Below are positions 52,611 to 62,257 of a stretch of DNA of 64,000 nt, in pieces. A program made the translations under genes and the position numbers. The stretch is from Phenylobacterium zucineum HLK1 (GTDB lineage: Bacteria; Pseudomonadota; Alphaproteobacteria; Caulobacterales; Caulobacteraceae): contig NC_011144.1 in assembly GCF_000017265.1 (NCBI RefSeq), positions 3,388,001-3,452,000 of the forward strand, written 5' to 3'. How positions within the stretch are numbered: position 1 is the stretch's first letter; every line of letters begins with the position of its first letter. The notes beneath the pieces were generated by a model that searched no databases, was not told where the DNA came from, and worked only from the letters and a program-made list of their open reading frames with translations.

Positions 52611-53906
52611 TCAGCCGTGGGCGACTACAGCCGCGCGCGGCCGCAGCGGCGCGTCAGGCGTCAGGGCCGGCGGCCGCGGACCGCCCGTCGCCCAGTCCAG
52701 CAGCTCCACCGGATGGACGACCGGCATCCCCACCGCCGGGGCGAGCTGGGCCATGCAGCCGACGTTGCCGGCGGCGAGAACGGCTGCGCCCGTGCGGGCG
52801 ATGTTGTCGGCCTTGCGGTCGCGCAGGCGCCCCGCGAGCTCGGGCTGCAGGATGTTGTAGACCCCCGCCGAGCCGCAGCAGAGATGGCCCTCCGCCACCG
52901 GCCGCACGTCGAAGCCCGCCTGGCTCAGCAGCGCCGGGGGCTGCAGCTTGATCTGCTGGCCGTGCTGCAGCGAACAGGCCGCGTGGTAGGCGACGGCGAG
53001 GCCCTGGGGCTTGACCACCGGCGGCAGGCCGACCTCGGCGATGAACTCCAGCACGTCCCGCGCCCGCCCCGCCACGGCCGCGCCCGCCTCGCCCAGCTTC
53101 TCCCCGTAGGCCTTGATCATGGTCCCGCAGCCGGCCGCCGTGGTCACGATGGCCGAGAGCTCGCCCGACCGGCTCCAGGCCTGCACGTTGGCGCGCGCCA
53201 GGCCCCTCGCCTCCTCGGCCCGGCCGAGATGTTCGGACAACGCCCCGCAGCATCCCTCGCCCTCGGCCAGCACGACGTCGAAGCCGGCGCGGGTGATGAG
53301 CCGGATCGCCGCCTCGCGAATCTGGGGGGCCAGGGCGGGCTCGACGCACCCCTGCAGCAGCGCCACCCGGCCGCGGCTTTCCCCCGCCGCCGGGATCACG
53401 CCGGCCTTCGCACGGCGGCCGGTCGCGGCGGGCGTGAGCCGCCGCATCGCCTTCAGCGGCCCCGGCAACAGCCGCTCCAGCGGCTTCGCCAGCCGGCCGA
53501 GCGCCAGGGCCGCGGAGAGCCGCCCCGGCCGGGTCATCACCGCGGGGATCGCCGCGCGGAGCAGGCGTTCGGGCCAGGGCCGGCGGTAGGTGTCCTCCAC
53601 GTGGGCGCGGGCGTGGTCGATCAGCCGGCCGTAGTCCACGCCCGACGGGCAGGTGCTGACGCAGGACAGGCACGAGAGGCAGCGGTCGATGTGGGTGACG
53701 GTCGCCCGCGTGGGCGGCGCGTCGCTCTCCAGCATGGCCCGGATCAGCTCGATGCGGCCGCGCGGGCTGTCGCGCTCGTCGCCGAGCAGGACGTAGGTCG
53801 GGCAGGTGGCGGTGCAGAAGCCGCAGTGCACGCACCGGCGGATCTCCTGCTGGCTGGCGGCGACCTCTGGGTCGGCCAGCCGCTCTGGGCTGAAGTTCGT
53901 CTTCAT
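52611..53906 (-). CDS. glcF: glycolate oxidase iron-sulfur subunit GlcF
   Basis: A 431-residue membrane-peripheral subunit passing electrons from GlcD/E to quinone. Two 4Fe-4S ferredoxin motifs: CVHCGFCTATCP (about residue 25) and CLSCLSCVSTCP (about residue 75). Two CCG domains contain EGEGCCGALSEH and GHLCCGSAGVYN. Its ATG overlaps the glcE stop by 4 nt. Last gene of a five-gene minus-strand run. Confidence 0.94.
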   Translation of the reverse strand: MKTNFSPERLADPEVAASQQEIRRCVHCGFCTATCPTYVLLGDERDSPRGRIELIRAMLESDAPPTRATVTHIDRCLSCLSCVSTCPSGVDYGRLIDHARAHVEDTYRRPWPERLLRAAIPAVMTRPGRLSAALALGRLAKPLERLLPGPLKAMRRLTPAATGRRAKAGVIPAAGESRGRVALLQGCVEPALAPQIREAAIRLITRAGFDVVLAEGEGCCGALSEHLGRAEEARGLARANVQAWSRSGELSAIVTTAAGCGTMIKAYGEKLGEAGAAVAGRARDVLEFIAEVGLPPVVKPQGLAVAYHAACSLQHGQQIKLQPPALLSQAGFDVRPVAEGHLCCGSAGVYNILQPELAGRLRDRKADNIARTGAAVLAAGNVGCMAQLAPAVGMPVVHPVELLDWATGGPRPPALTPDAPLRPRAAVVAHG

Positions 53907-55072
53907 GCGGCCGCCATCCGACCCGGGTTGAGCACATGCAGGGGGTCGAAGGCGGCCTTCACCCTCGCGCTGAGGTCGGCCAGCGGCCCCGCGAGCGGCT
54001 CGAACGCCGGCCCGGGTCCCCGGACCTTCAGCGCATGGCCGCCGAACGCGCGCGCCGCGGCCCACACCTGGGCCGGCTCTGCCTCGGTAAGCAGCCAGGC
54101 GAGCCCGCCCGCCCAATCGTAGAGCGCCTCGCCCGGGAGGGCCTCGACCGCCTTCCAGCCCGAGGCCGGCGGGAGCGAGAGCCGCCAGAGCGGCCGCGGA
54201 TCGGGGACGAAGGCCTCCACCTCCCGGACCTGGCCCCAGAACTCCCGCGAATGGGCGGGATCCAGCCGCTCGAAACGGCCGTGCGGCTTGAGCGCCGCCG
54301 CCAGGGCCTCGGCCCTTGCGGCCACCGAAGCCTCGAACCCTTCCAGCCGCAGCGCGGTGACCGCCATCTCGGCGGCCAGCGGCGGGCGGGCGGCGGCGGG
54401 CGGCGGCAGGTGGGCGGCGCCCGAGACCTCGAAGGGGCCGTTCATCGCCTGGGCCATGGCCGCGACCGCCTGGGCGTCGGACAGGCCGAACAGCAGCACC
54501 GTCGTCTCGTCGCGCGGCGCCGGCAGCACCTTGACCGTGACCTCGGTCAGCACCGCCAGCGTGCCCCAGGACCCGGCCATCAGCTTCATCAGATCGTAGC
54601 CGGTGACGTTCTTCACGACCTTGCCGCCGGCCTTGAACATCTCGCCGCGCCCGGACACCGCCTGGAAGCCGAGGAAGTGGTCGCGGGCGGCGCCGGCGCG
54701 GATGCGGCGCGGGCCCGACAGGTTCGCCGCCAGCGACCCGCCCAGCGTCGGCTCTCCGGACGCGCCCAGCAGGCCCGTCCAGCGCGGCGGCTCGAAAGCC
54801 AGCATCTGGCCGTGGCCGGCGAGCAGCCGCTCGATGTCGGCCAGCCGGGCGCCCGCTTGGGCGGTCAGCACGAGTTCGTCCGGCTGGTAGTCGACCACCT
54901 TGTCCAGCCCCGCCAGCGACAGCGTCAGGTCGGCCGGCGCGCCGCCGACGGCGCGCTTCGTGCCGCCGCCGACCACCTCGATCCGGCGGCCGTGGGCGGC
55001 GGCCTCGGAGACGACTTGCTGGACGTCCTCGGCGCTCTGCGGCGGGCGGGCCTGGATCGCGGCGGCCGCCAT
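53903..55072 (-). CDS. glcE: glycolate oxidase FAD-binding subunit GlcE
   Basis: A 389-residue FAD-linked subunit. The FAD-binding segments are RIEVVGGGTKRAVGG and LTAQAGARLADIERLLAGHGQMLAFEPP in the first 100 residues, and GGKVVKNVTGYDLMKLMAGSWGTLAV further on. It ends FDPLHVLNPGRMAAA. Start shares one base with the glcD stop. Works with GlcD and GlcF. Confidence 0.93.
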   Translation of the reverse strand: MAAAAIQARPPQSAEDVQQVVSEAAAHGRRIEVVGGGTKRAVGGAPADLTLSLAGLDKVVDYQPDELVLTAQAGARLADIERLLAGHGQMLAFEPPRWTGLLGASGEPTLGGSLAANLSGPRRIRAGAARDHFLGFQAVSGRGEMFKAGGKVVKNVTGYDLMKLMAGSWGTLAVLTEVTVKVLPAPRDETTVLLFGLSDAQAVAAMAQAMNGPFEVSGAAHLPPPAAARPPLAAEMAVTALRLEGFEASVAARAEALAAALKPHGRFERLDPAHSREFWGQVREVEAFVPDPRPLWRLSLPPASGWKAVEALPGEALYDWAGGLAWLLTEAEPAQVWAAARAFGGHALKVRGPGPAFEPLAGPLADLSARVKAAFDPLHVLNPGRMAAA

Positions 55073-56559
55073 CAGAACCTCGGCAGGTCGGGGAAGGCGA
55101 GCTTCCCGCGGTGGACGTGCATGCGGCCGAGCTCGGCGCAGCGGTGCAGGGTGGGGAACACCTTGCCGGGGTTGAGCAGCAGCGCCGGGTCGAAGGCGCA
55201 CTTCACCCGCTGCTGGCAGGCCAGATCGGTGGGATCGAACATCGTCCCCATTAGGTCGCGCTTCTCCACCCCCACGCCGTGCTCGCCGGTCAGGACGCCG
55301 CCGACCGCCACGCACAGCTTCAGGATCTCGGCCCCGAACGCCTCGGCCTTCTCCAGTTCGCCCGGCTTGTCGGCGTCGTAGAGGATCAGCGGGTGCAGGT
55401 TGCCGTCCCCGGCGTGGAAGACGTTGGCCACGCCCAGGCCGTAGCTGCGCGCCATCTCGCTCATGGCCGAGAGCACCTGCGGCAGCTTCCCGCGCGGGAT
55501 GGTGCCGTCCATGCAGTAGTAGTCGGGCGCGATCCGGCCGACGGCTGGGAACGCCGCCTTGCGCCCCGCCCAGAACGCCAGGCGCTCGGCCTCCGAGTGC
55601 GAGACCCGGACGAAGTCGGCGCCGCGGGCCGAGGCCAGCGCGCGGACGTGGCCCGTCAGTTCGGCGCACTCGGCCTCGGGGCCGTCCAGCTCGACGATCA
55701 GCAGGGCCGCGGCGTCGACCGGGTAGCCGGCGCCCACGAAAGCCTCCGCCGCCCGGATCGCCGGGTTGTCCATCATCTCCAGCCCGGCCGGGATGATGCC
55801 GGCGGCGATGATGTCGCCCACGGTCGCGCCGGCGGCCTCCACCAACGGGAAGCCCAGCAGCAGGGCCTTGGCGGTCTCGGGCTTGGGCAGGATGCGGACG
55901 GTGACCTCGGTGACCACGCCCAGCAGCCCCTCGGACCCGGTGACGACGCCCAGCAGGTCGTAGCCGGCTGCATCGAAGCCCTTTCCGCCCAGCCGCACAA
56001 CCTCGCCGTTCATCAGCACCAGCTCGCAGCCGAGCAGGTTGTTGGTGGTCAGGCCGTACTTCAGGCAGTGCACCCCGCCCGAGTTCTCGGCCACGTTGCC
56101 CCCGATGGTGCAGGCGATCTGGCTTGAGGGATCGGGGGCGTAGTAGAATCCGTCGGCCTCCACCGCGTGGGTGACGCCCAGGTTGGTGACGCCCGGCTGC
56201 ACGACCGCGCAGCGGTTCGCGTAGTCCACCTCCAGGATGCGGTTGAACTTGGCCATGCCCAGCACGACCCCGTCGGCCAGCGGCAGGGCCCCGCCCGACA
56301 GCGAGGTGCCGGCGCCGCGGGGCACCACCTTCACGCCTTCGGCCGAGCACCACTTCAGGATCTCCGAGACCTGCTGCGTGGTCTCGGGCAGCACCACCGC
56401 GAGCGGCGTCTGCCGATAGGCCGAGAGTCCGTCGGACTCGAAGGGAACCAGGGCCTCGGGCTCGCTGACCACGCCCTCGCCCGGCACGATCCGGCGCAGC
56501 GCACGGACGATCTCGGCCTTGCGGGCGATCAGCGCGGCGTCCGGCGCGGGCATCCTCAT
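55072..56559 (-). CDS. glcD: glycolate oxidase subunit GlcD (FAD-linked)
   Basis: A 495-residue flavoprotein oxidising glycolate, and in some members D-lactate or other 2-hydroxyacids. FAD segments: VVPRGAGTSLSGGALPLADG and the block SSQIACTIGGNVAENSGGVHC; the C-terminal cap has VANVFHAGDGNLHPLI and VLTGEHGVGVEKRDLM with probable active-site His residues. It ends PALLLNPGKVFPT. The 40-nt gap from the hydratase gene suggests co-transcription. Confidence 0.94.
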   Translation of the reverse strand: MRMPAPDAALIARKAEIVRALRRIVPGEGVVSEPEALVPFESDGLSAYRQTPLAVVLPETTQQVSEILKWCSAEGVKVVPRGAGTSLSGGALPLADGVVLGMAKFNRILEVDYANRCAVVQPGVTNLGVTHAVEADGFYYAPDPSSQIACTIGGNVAENSGGVHCLKYGLTTNNLLGCELVLMNGEVVRLGGKGFDAAGYDLLGVVTGSEGLLGVVTEVTVRILPKPETAKALLLGFPLVEAAGATVGDIIAAGIIPAGLEMMDNPAIRAAEAFVGAGYPVDAAALLIVELDGPEAECAELTGHVRALASARGADFVRVSHSEAERLAFWAGRKAAFPAVGRIAPDYYCMDGTIPRGKLPQVLSAMSEMARSYGLGVANVFHAGDGNLHPLILYDADKPGELEKAEAFGAEILKLCVAVGGVLTGEHGVGVEKRDLMGTMFDPTDLACQQRVKCAFDPALLLNPGKVFPTLHRCAELGRMHVHRGKLAFPDLPRF

Positions 56560-56599
56560 GGGACGTCCTTATCGCCGCGTTCGGGGCCGGGCTCCAGAC

Positions 56600-57382
56600 C
56601 TAGCGACCCTCGAAGTTCGCGGCCCGCTTCTCGTTGAAGGCGGCCACGCCCTCGCGGCGGTCGTGGGTGGTGAAGAGGTGGTTGTAGACCTCGAGCTCTA
56701 GGTCCATGGCGCGGGCCAGGTCCAGGTCTTGGCCGCCGTGCACCACCCGCTTGGCGCCGCGCACCGACAGCGGCGCCTTGGACGCGATCGTTCCAGCCAC
56801 CTCCAGCACCCGCGGCAGCAGCTCCTCCGCCGGGACGACGTCGCTGACGAGCCCCCAGGCGAGCGCCTGCTCGGCGCTGAACGGCCGGGCGGTGGCGATG
56901 ATCTCGATCGCCCGCCGGGGCCCCACCGCCCGGGTCAGGAGCTGGGTGCCGCCCAGGCCGGGCAGGATGCCCAGTCCCGCCTCGGGCAGGCCGAAGCGCG
57001 CGCCCTGCGCGGCGTAGGCGAAGTCGCAGGCGAGCGTCATCTCGCAGCCGCCGCCCATGGCCGCGCCGTGGACCGCCGCGATCACCGGGACCGGACAGGC
57101 GAGCTGGGCGCGGATCATCGCCTCGAACAGCCGATGCTGCTCGGCCCAGGCCTCATCGGTCATGCCGTTGCGTTCCTTCAGGTCCGCCCCGGCCTGGAAG
57201 TGCCTGCCCTCGCCCCGCAGGATCACGCAGCGCAGGCCCGCCTCGCCGGCCAGGCGGCTCCAGGCGTCCAGCAGCTCGCGGCCCATCTGGGTGGACAGCG
57301 CATTGGCGACCTCGGGGCGATCGAACGCGATCACCGCCACGCCCGACGCCGCCTCCTCCAGCTTGATGGTCTCGTAGGTCAT
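56600..57382 (-). CDS. enoyl-CoA hydratase (crotonase family)
   Basis: A 260-residue hydratase. VIAFDRPEVANALST and CVILRGEGRHFQAGADLKER shape the CoA site; AVHGAAMGGGCEMTLACDFA and GLPEAGLGILPGLGGTQLL contribute the two catalytic Glu residues (near 108 and 128). Hydrates a 2-enoyl-CoA; 3-methylglutaconyl-CoA is one candidate given the nearby carboxylase. Overlaps the acyl-CoA dehydrogenase stop by 1 nt. Confidence 0.92.
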   Translation of the reverse strand: MTYETIKLEEAASGVAVIAFDRPEVANALSTQMGRELLDAWSRLAGEAGLRCVILRGEGRHFQAGADLKERNGMTDEAWAEQHRLFEAMIRAQLACPVPVIAAVHGAAMGGGCEMTLACDFAYAAQGARFGLPEAGLGILPGLGGTQLLTRAVGPRRAIEIIATARPFSAEQALAWGLVSDVVPAEELLPRVLEVAGTIASKAPLSVRGAKRVVHGGQDLDLARAMDLELEVYNHLFTTHDRREGVAAFNEKRAANFEGR

Positions 57383-58533
57383 CAGAAGCTCTTCGGCTGG
57401 CCCAGCACGTGGGTGGCCACGTGGGACAGGATCAGGTTCGTGGAGATCGGCGCCACCTGGTAGAGGCGCGTCTCGCGGAACTTGCGCTCGATGTCGTACT
57501 CCTCGGCGAAGCCGAAGCCGCCGTGGGTCTGCAGGCACATGTCGGCGGCGAACCACGAAGCCTCCGACGCGACCAGCTTGGCCATGTTGGCCTCGGTGCC
57601 GCACGGCTCGCCGGCCTCGAACAGCTCGGCGGCGCGGTCCACCATCAGGCTCGCGCCGGTCATCTGGACATGGGCGCGGGCGAGCGGGAACTGCACGCCC
57701 TGGTTCTCGCCGATCGGCCGGCCGAACACGACGCGGTCCTTGGCGTACTGGCTGGCGCGGTCGATGAAGAAGCGCGCATCGCCGAGGCACTCGGCCGCGA
57801 TCAGGATGCGCTCGGCGTTCATCCCGTCGAGGATGTACCTGAAGCCCTTGCCCTCCTCGCCGATCAGGTTCTCGGCCGGGACCTCCAGGTCCTCGAAGAA
57901 GAGTTCGGTCGTGGCGTGGTTCAGCATGGTGCGCACCGGCCGGATCGTCAGGCCGTTGCCCACCGCCTGGCGCATGTCGACCAAGAGGACGCTCATGCCG
58001 TCGGACGGCTTCTTGGCCTGGTCCCTCGGGGTGGTGCGGCACAACAGGACCATCAGGTCGGAGTGCTCGGCTCTGGAGATCCAGATCTTCCGGCCGCTCA
58101 CCACGTACTTGTCGCCGACCTTCTTCGCGAAGGTGGAGATGCGGGTGGTGTCGGTGCCGGCGTCGGGCTCGGTGACGCCGAAGGCCTGCAGGCGCAGCTC
58201 GCCGGTGGCGATCTTCGGCAGGTAGGCTTCCTTCTGGGCCGGCGTGCCGTGCCGCAGCACCGTGCCCATGGTGTACATCTGGGCGTGACAGGCCGCGCCG
58301 TTGCAGCCCGAACGGTGCACCTCCTCGAGGATCGCCACCGCGGCCTTCAGGCCGAGGCCCGAGCCTCCGTACTCCTCGGGGATCAGCACCGACAGGAAGC
58401 CCGCCTCGGTCAGCGCCTGGACGAACTCGGTGGGATAGGCGCGCTCACGGTCCAGGTCGCGCCAGTATGCGCCGGGGAAGCGGGCGCAGAGCCTGCGCAC
58501 GGCCTCGCGGATTTCGGGAAAGGTCTCGCTCAC
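57382..58533 (-). CDS. acyl-CoA dehydrogenase
   Basis: A 383-residue FAD enzyme forming 2-enoyl-CoA. N-terminal helices, then [17 protein letters not shown] and [17 protein letters not shown] with the mid-domain FAD contacts. The usual C-terminal catalytic Glu is absent ([15 protein letters not shown]). A Glu in [12 protein letters not shown], on the helix used by isovaleryl- and long-chain dehydrogenases, is the likely base. GTG at 58533 has AGAGAGG upstream, giving normal length; the in-frame ATG at 58716 adds an unconserved stretch. First gene of the minus-strand run, divergent from the carboxylase. Confidence 0.9.
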   Translation of the reverse strand: MSETFPEIREAVRRLCARFPGAYWRDLDRERAYPTEFVQALTEAGFLSVLIPEEYGGSGLGLKAAVAILEEVHRSGCNGAACHAQMYTMGTVLRHGTPAQKEAYLPKIATGELRLQAFGVTEPDAGTDTTRISTFAKKVGDKYVVSGRKIWISRAEHSDLMVLLCRTTPRDQAKKPSDGMSVLLVDMRQAVGNGLTIRPVRTMLNHATTELFFEDLEVPAENLIGEEGKGFRYILDGMNAERILIAAECLGDARFFIDRASQYAKDRVVFGRPIGENQGVQFPLARAHVQMTGASLMVDRAAELFEAGEPCGTEANMAKLVASEASWFAADMCLQTHGGFGFAEEYDIERKFRETRLYQVAPISTNLILSHVATHVLGQPKSF

Positions 58534-58772
58534 GGGCCCTCTCTGCCACGACGGCGAACGGGGCCCAAGGGCGCCGCAAGGGCAGCGTCGAAAGTCAGAA
58601 AATTCCAACCTGGAAGCACCGTTCGGGCGTTCTTGCTCGCCCATTCCGGAATTCTCGGCATGCTTTGCCGCAAGCCAAGCAGTGGTTGCATAACTTGTGC
58701 TTCTGCTCGAAAACACCGTCCAGCCAAAGGCCAGCCAACAGGGCCAACCAAAGGGAGGGAAGACCGCTCCGC
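58534..58772. promoter_or_regulatory. divergent control region, acyl-CoA dehydrogenase / carboxylase
   Basis: About 240 bp between the two divergent starts, more AT-rich than the genes. It holds the palindrome ATTCCGGAAT (58643-58652), a candidate operator. Three imperfect CCAGCCAA/CCAACC-type direct repeats lie around 58730-58755, and GGGAGGGA before the carboxylase start. No regulator gene is adjacent. Nothing further was found. Confidence 0.45.
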
Positions 58773-60365
58773 ATGAGGAAGCTCTCTACCGCGATCGACC
58801 CCGCCTCCGACGGCTTCGCCGCCAACGCGCAGGTCAACCGCGCCCTGGTCGAACAGCTCCGCCAGCGATCGGGCGAAGCGGCGCTGGGCGGGCCCGAGCC
58901 GTCGCGCAAGCGCCATACGAGCCGCGGCAAGCTCCTGCCGCGCGAGCGGGTCATGCGGCTGCTCGATCCCGGCTCTCCGTTCCTTGAGGTCGGGGGCCTG
59001 GCGGCCTTCGGGATGTACGGCGACGAGGCGCCGGCGGCCGGCGTCATCACCGGCATCGGCCGGGTGTCGGGCCGCGAGGTGATGATCGTGGCCAACGACG
59101 CCACGGTGAAGGGCGGCGCCTACTTCCCGATTACGGTGAAGAAGCACCTGCGGGCGCAGGAGATCGCGATCCAGAACCGCCTGCCGTGCGTCTATCTGGT
59201 GGATAGCGGCGGGGCGAACCTGCCGCACCAGGCCGAGGTGTTTCCCGACCGCGAGCACTTCGGGCGCATCTTCTACAACCAGGCCCGGATGAGCGCCGAG
59301 GGCATCGCCCAGATCGCCTGCGTCATGGGCTCGTGCACCGCCGGCGGCGCCTACGTCCCCGCCATGAGCGACGAGACGGTGATTGTCCGGAACCAGGGCA
59401 CCATCTTCCTGGGCGGCCCGCCGCTGGTGAAGGCCGCCACGGGCGAGGTCATCACCGCCGAGGAGCTCGGCGGCGCCGACACCCACGGCCGCCGGTCGGG
59501 CGTGGTCGACCACGTCGCCCACGACGACGAGCACGCGCTCTCCATCGTCCGCAACATCGTCGCCAACCTGAACACCACCAAGCGGGTGGACATCACCCTG
59601 GAGGCGCCGGAGCCGCCGGCCTACGACCCGGAGGAGCTGTACGGCATCGTCCCCACCGACGTGCGCGCGCCCTACGAGGTGCGCGAGGTGATCGCCCGCA
59701 TCGTCGACGGCTCGAAGTTCGACGAGTTCAAGGCGCTGTACGGCACGACCCTGGTGTGCGGCTTCGCCCGCATCTGGGGCTTCCCGGTGGCGATCCTGGC
59801 CAACAACGGCGTGCTGTTCTCGGAGAGCGCGCTGAAGGGCGCCCACTTCATCGAGCTGGCGGCCAAGCGGAAGATCCCCCTGGTCTTCCTGCAGAACATC
59901 TCGGGCTTCATGGTCGGCGGCCGCTACGAGGCCGGCGGCATCGCCAAGGACGGCGCCAAGCTGGTCACCGCCGTGGCTTCGGTGGAGGTCCCCAAGTTCA
60001 CCGTCCTGATCGGCGGCTCGTTCGGGGCCGGCAACTACGGCATGTGCGGCCGGGCCTATTCCCCGCGCTTCCTGTGGACCTGGCCGAACAGCCGCATCAG
60101 CGTCATGGGCGGCGAACAGGCGGCCAGCGTCCTGGCCACCGTCCACCGAGACGCCGGCACGTGGACGCCCGACGAGGAGGAGGCGTTCAAGGCGCCGATC
60201 CGCCAGAAGTACGAGGACGAGGGCAATCCCTACTACGCCACCGCCCGCCTCTGGGACGACGGCGTCATCGACCCGGCCCAGACCCGCGACGTGCTGGGCC
60301 TTTCCATCTCGGCGGCGCTGAACGCCCCGATCCCCGAGACCCGCTTCGGCGTCTTCCGGATGTGA
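58773..60365 (+). CDS. acyl-CoA carboxylase beta (carboxyltransferase) subunit
   Basis: A 530-residue carboxyltransferase. Segments: [78 protein letters not shown] and the C-terminal [21 protein letters not shown]. These match 3-methylcrotonyl-CoA carboxylase (LiuB/MccB) and the close geranyl-CoA (AtuC) type. The choice between them cannot be made by eye. It lies 2 nt from the biotin subunit gene, so both are co-transcribed. Confidence 0.92.
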   Translation: MRKLSTAIDPASDGFAANAQVNRALVEQLRQRSGEAALGGPEPSRKRHTSRGKLLPRERVMRLLDPGSPFLEVGGLAAFGMYGDEAPAAGVITGIGRVSGREVMIVANDATVKGGAYFPITVKKHLRAQEIAIQNRLPCVYLVDSGGANLPHQAEVFPDREHFGRIFYNQARMSAEGIAQIACVMGSCTAGGAYVPAMSDETVIVRNQGTIFLGGPPLVKAATGEVITAEELGGADTHGRRSGVVDHVAHDDEHALSIVRNIVANLNTTKRVDITLEAPEPPAYDPEELYGIVPTDVRAPYEVREVIARIVDGSKFDEFKALYGTTLVCGFARIWGFPVAILANNGVLFSESALKGAHFIELAAKRKIPLVFLQNISGFMVGGRYEAGGIAKDGAKLVTAVASVEVPKFTVLIGGSFGAGNYGMCGRAYSPRFLWTWPNSRISVMGGEQAASVLATVHRDAGTWTPDEEEAFKAPIRQKYEDEGNPYYATARLWDDGVIDPAQTRDVLGLSISAALNAPIPETRFGVFRM

Positions 60366-60367
60366 CC

Positions 60368-62257
60368 ATGGCGAAGAAGATCACCTCCATCCTCGTCGCC
60401 AACCGCGGCGAGATCGCCCGCCGCGTCTTCGCCACCGCCCGCCGCATGGGGCTTGGCGCGGTCGCGGTGTTCTCGGACGCCGACGCCGAGGCGCCGCACG
60501 TCCTGGACGCCGACGTGGCGGTCCACATCGGCCCGGCCGCCGCGCGCGAGAGCTACCTCGTTCCGGCGAAGATCATCGCCGCGGCGAAGGAGGCCGGCGC
60601 CGACGCCATCCATCCCGGCTACGGCTTCCTGTCCGAGAACGCCGAGTTCGCCGAGGCCGTCGCCAAGGCGGGCCTGACCTGGATCGGCCCGCCGCCCGCG
60701 GCGATCCGCGCCATGGGCCTGAAGGACGCCGCCAAGGACCTGATGCAGAAGGCCGGCGTGCCGGTGACGCCCGGCTACCTGGGCGAGGACCAGTCCGAGG
60801 CCGTGCTGCAGCGCGAGGCCGACCGCATCGGCTATCCGGTGCTGATCAAGGCCGTGGCCGGCGGCGGCGGCAAGGGGATGCGCAAGGTCGAGAAGCCCGA
60901 GGACTTCCTGGCCGCCCTGGGGGCCGCCAAGCGCGAGGCCGCCGCGGCCTTCGGCGACGACCGGGTGCTGCTCGAGACCTACGTGACCCGCCCGCGGCAC
61001 ATCGAGGTGCAGGTGTTCGGGGACACGAAGGGGAACGTCGTCCACCTCTACGAGCGCGACTGCTCGCTGCAGCGCCGACACCAGAAGGTGATCGAGGAGG
61101 CGCCGGCCCCCGGCATGTCGGACGAGGCCCGAGCTGCGGTCACCTCCGCCGCCGTCCGCGCCGCCCAGGCGGTGGGCTATGTCGGCGCAGGCACGGTCGA
61201 GTTCATCGCCGACGCCAGCGAGGGCCTTAAGCCGGACCGCATCTGGTTCATGGAGATGAACACCCGCCTGCAGGTGGAGCACCCGGTCACCGAGATGGTC
61301 ACCGGTCTCGACCTCGTGGAATGGCAAATTCGCGTGGCCCAGGGCGAGCCCCTGCCCCTGTCGCAGGACCAGATCACCCTGACCGGCCATGCGGTGGAGG
61401 CGCGGCTCTACGCCGAGAACCCCTCCTCGGGCTTCCTGCCGTCGATCGGACGCCTGGACCACTTCCGCCTGCCCGAGCACCTGCGGGTGGACGCCGGGGT
61501 CGAGGCGGGCGGCGAGGTGACGCCGTTCTACGATCCGATGGTCGCCAAGCTGATCGCCCACGCCGAGACGCGCGAGCAGGCGATCGCCGACCTCTGCGAG
61601 GCCTGCGACCGCGTCGAGGTCTGGCCGGTCAAGACCAACGCCGCCTTCCTGACCCGCTGCCTGGAGGAGCCGGACTTCATCGCCGGCGAGGTGGACACCG
61701 GCTTCATCGAGCGGCGGCTGGACCAGCTGGTCGCCCCCGCAGAGCCGTCGCCCGCCGCCTGCTCGGCCGCCGCCGACGCGGCCACCCTGAACCTCGAGGA
61801 AGGCGCGGCCGACGATCCGTGGAAGGGCCTGTTCGGCTTCCGCCTGAACGCCGAGCCCTATACCGGCGTGCGGCTGTTCGCGAACGGCAAGGCGATGATC
61901 TGCGAGAGCCTGCCCGACGCCCCGGACCGCTCGGTGCTGCTCACCGACGACGGGGACATCGTGGTGTTCGAGGCCGGCGAGGCTTTCGTCTTCAAGGACC
62001 ATCCGCCGGCCGCCGACCTGGAAAGCGCCGGCGACGGCCAGATCCGCGCGCCGATGCCGGGCAAGGTCACCCAGCTCTCGGTGAAGCCGGGCGACCCCGT
62101 CTCCAAGGGTCAGCCGCTGGTCGTCCTCGAAGCCATGAAGATGGAGCACGCGCTCCAGGCCGCCTTCGACGGCAAGGTCGAGGAGGTGGCGGTCAGCCTG
62201 GGCGCCCAAGTCAGCGAGGGGACCCTGCTGGTCCGGCTGTCGGAAGCGGAGACCTAG
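60368..62257 (+). CDS. acyl-CoA carboxylase alpha subunit (biotin carboxylase + BCCP)
   Basis: A 629-residue biotin-dependent subunit. Biotin carboxylase: ILVANRGEIARRVFATARRM at the start, ATP-grasp KAVAGGGGKGMRKVEKPED near residue 160, and MEMNTRLQVEHPVTEMVTG near residue 297. A BT-like linker region follows. The C-terminal BCCP has EAMKMEHALQ with the biotinylated Lys591. Its stop overlaps the CoA transferase gene stop in CTAG. Works with the beta subunit. Confidence 0.95.
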   Translation: MAKKITSILVANRGEIARRVFATARRMGLGAVAVFSDADAEAPHVLDADVAVHIGPAAARESYLVPAKIIAAAKEAGADAIHPGYGFLSENAEFAEAVAKAGLTWIGPPPAAIRAMGLKDAAKDLMQKAGVPVTPGYLGEDQSEAVLQREADRIGYPVLIKAVAGGGGKGMRKVEKPEDFLAALGAAKREAAAAFGDDRVLLETYVTRPRHIEVQVFGDTKGNVVHLYERDCSLQRRHQKVIEEAPAPGMSDEARAAVTSAAVRAAQAVGYVGAGTVEFIADASEGLKPDRIWFMEMNTRLQVEHPVTEMVTGLDLVEWQIRVAQGEPLPLSQDQITLTGHAVEARLYAENPSSGFLPSIGRLDHFRLPEHLRVDAGVEAGGEVTPFYDPMVAKLIAHAETREQAIADLCEACDRVEVWPVKTNAAFLTRCLEEPDFIAGEVDTGFIERRLDQLVAPAEPSPAACSAAADAATLNLEEGAADDPWKGLFGFRLNAEPYTGVRLFANGKAMICESLPDAPDRSVLLTDDGDIVVFEAGEAFVFKDHPPAADLESAGDGQIRAPMPGKVTQLSVKPGDPVSKGQPLVVLEAMKMEHALQAAFDGKVEEVAVSLGAQVSEGTLLVRLSEAET

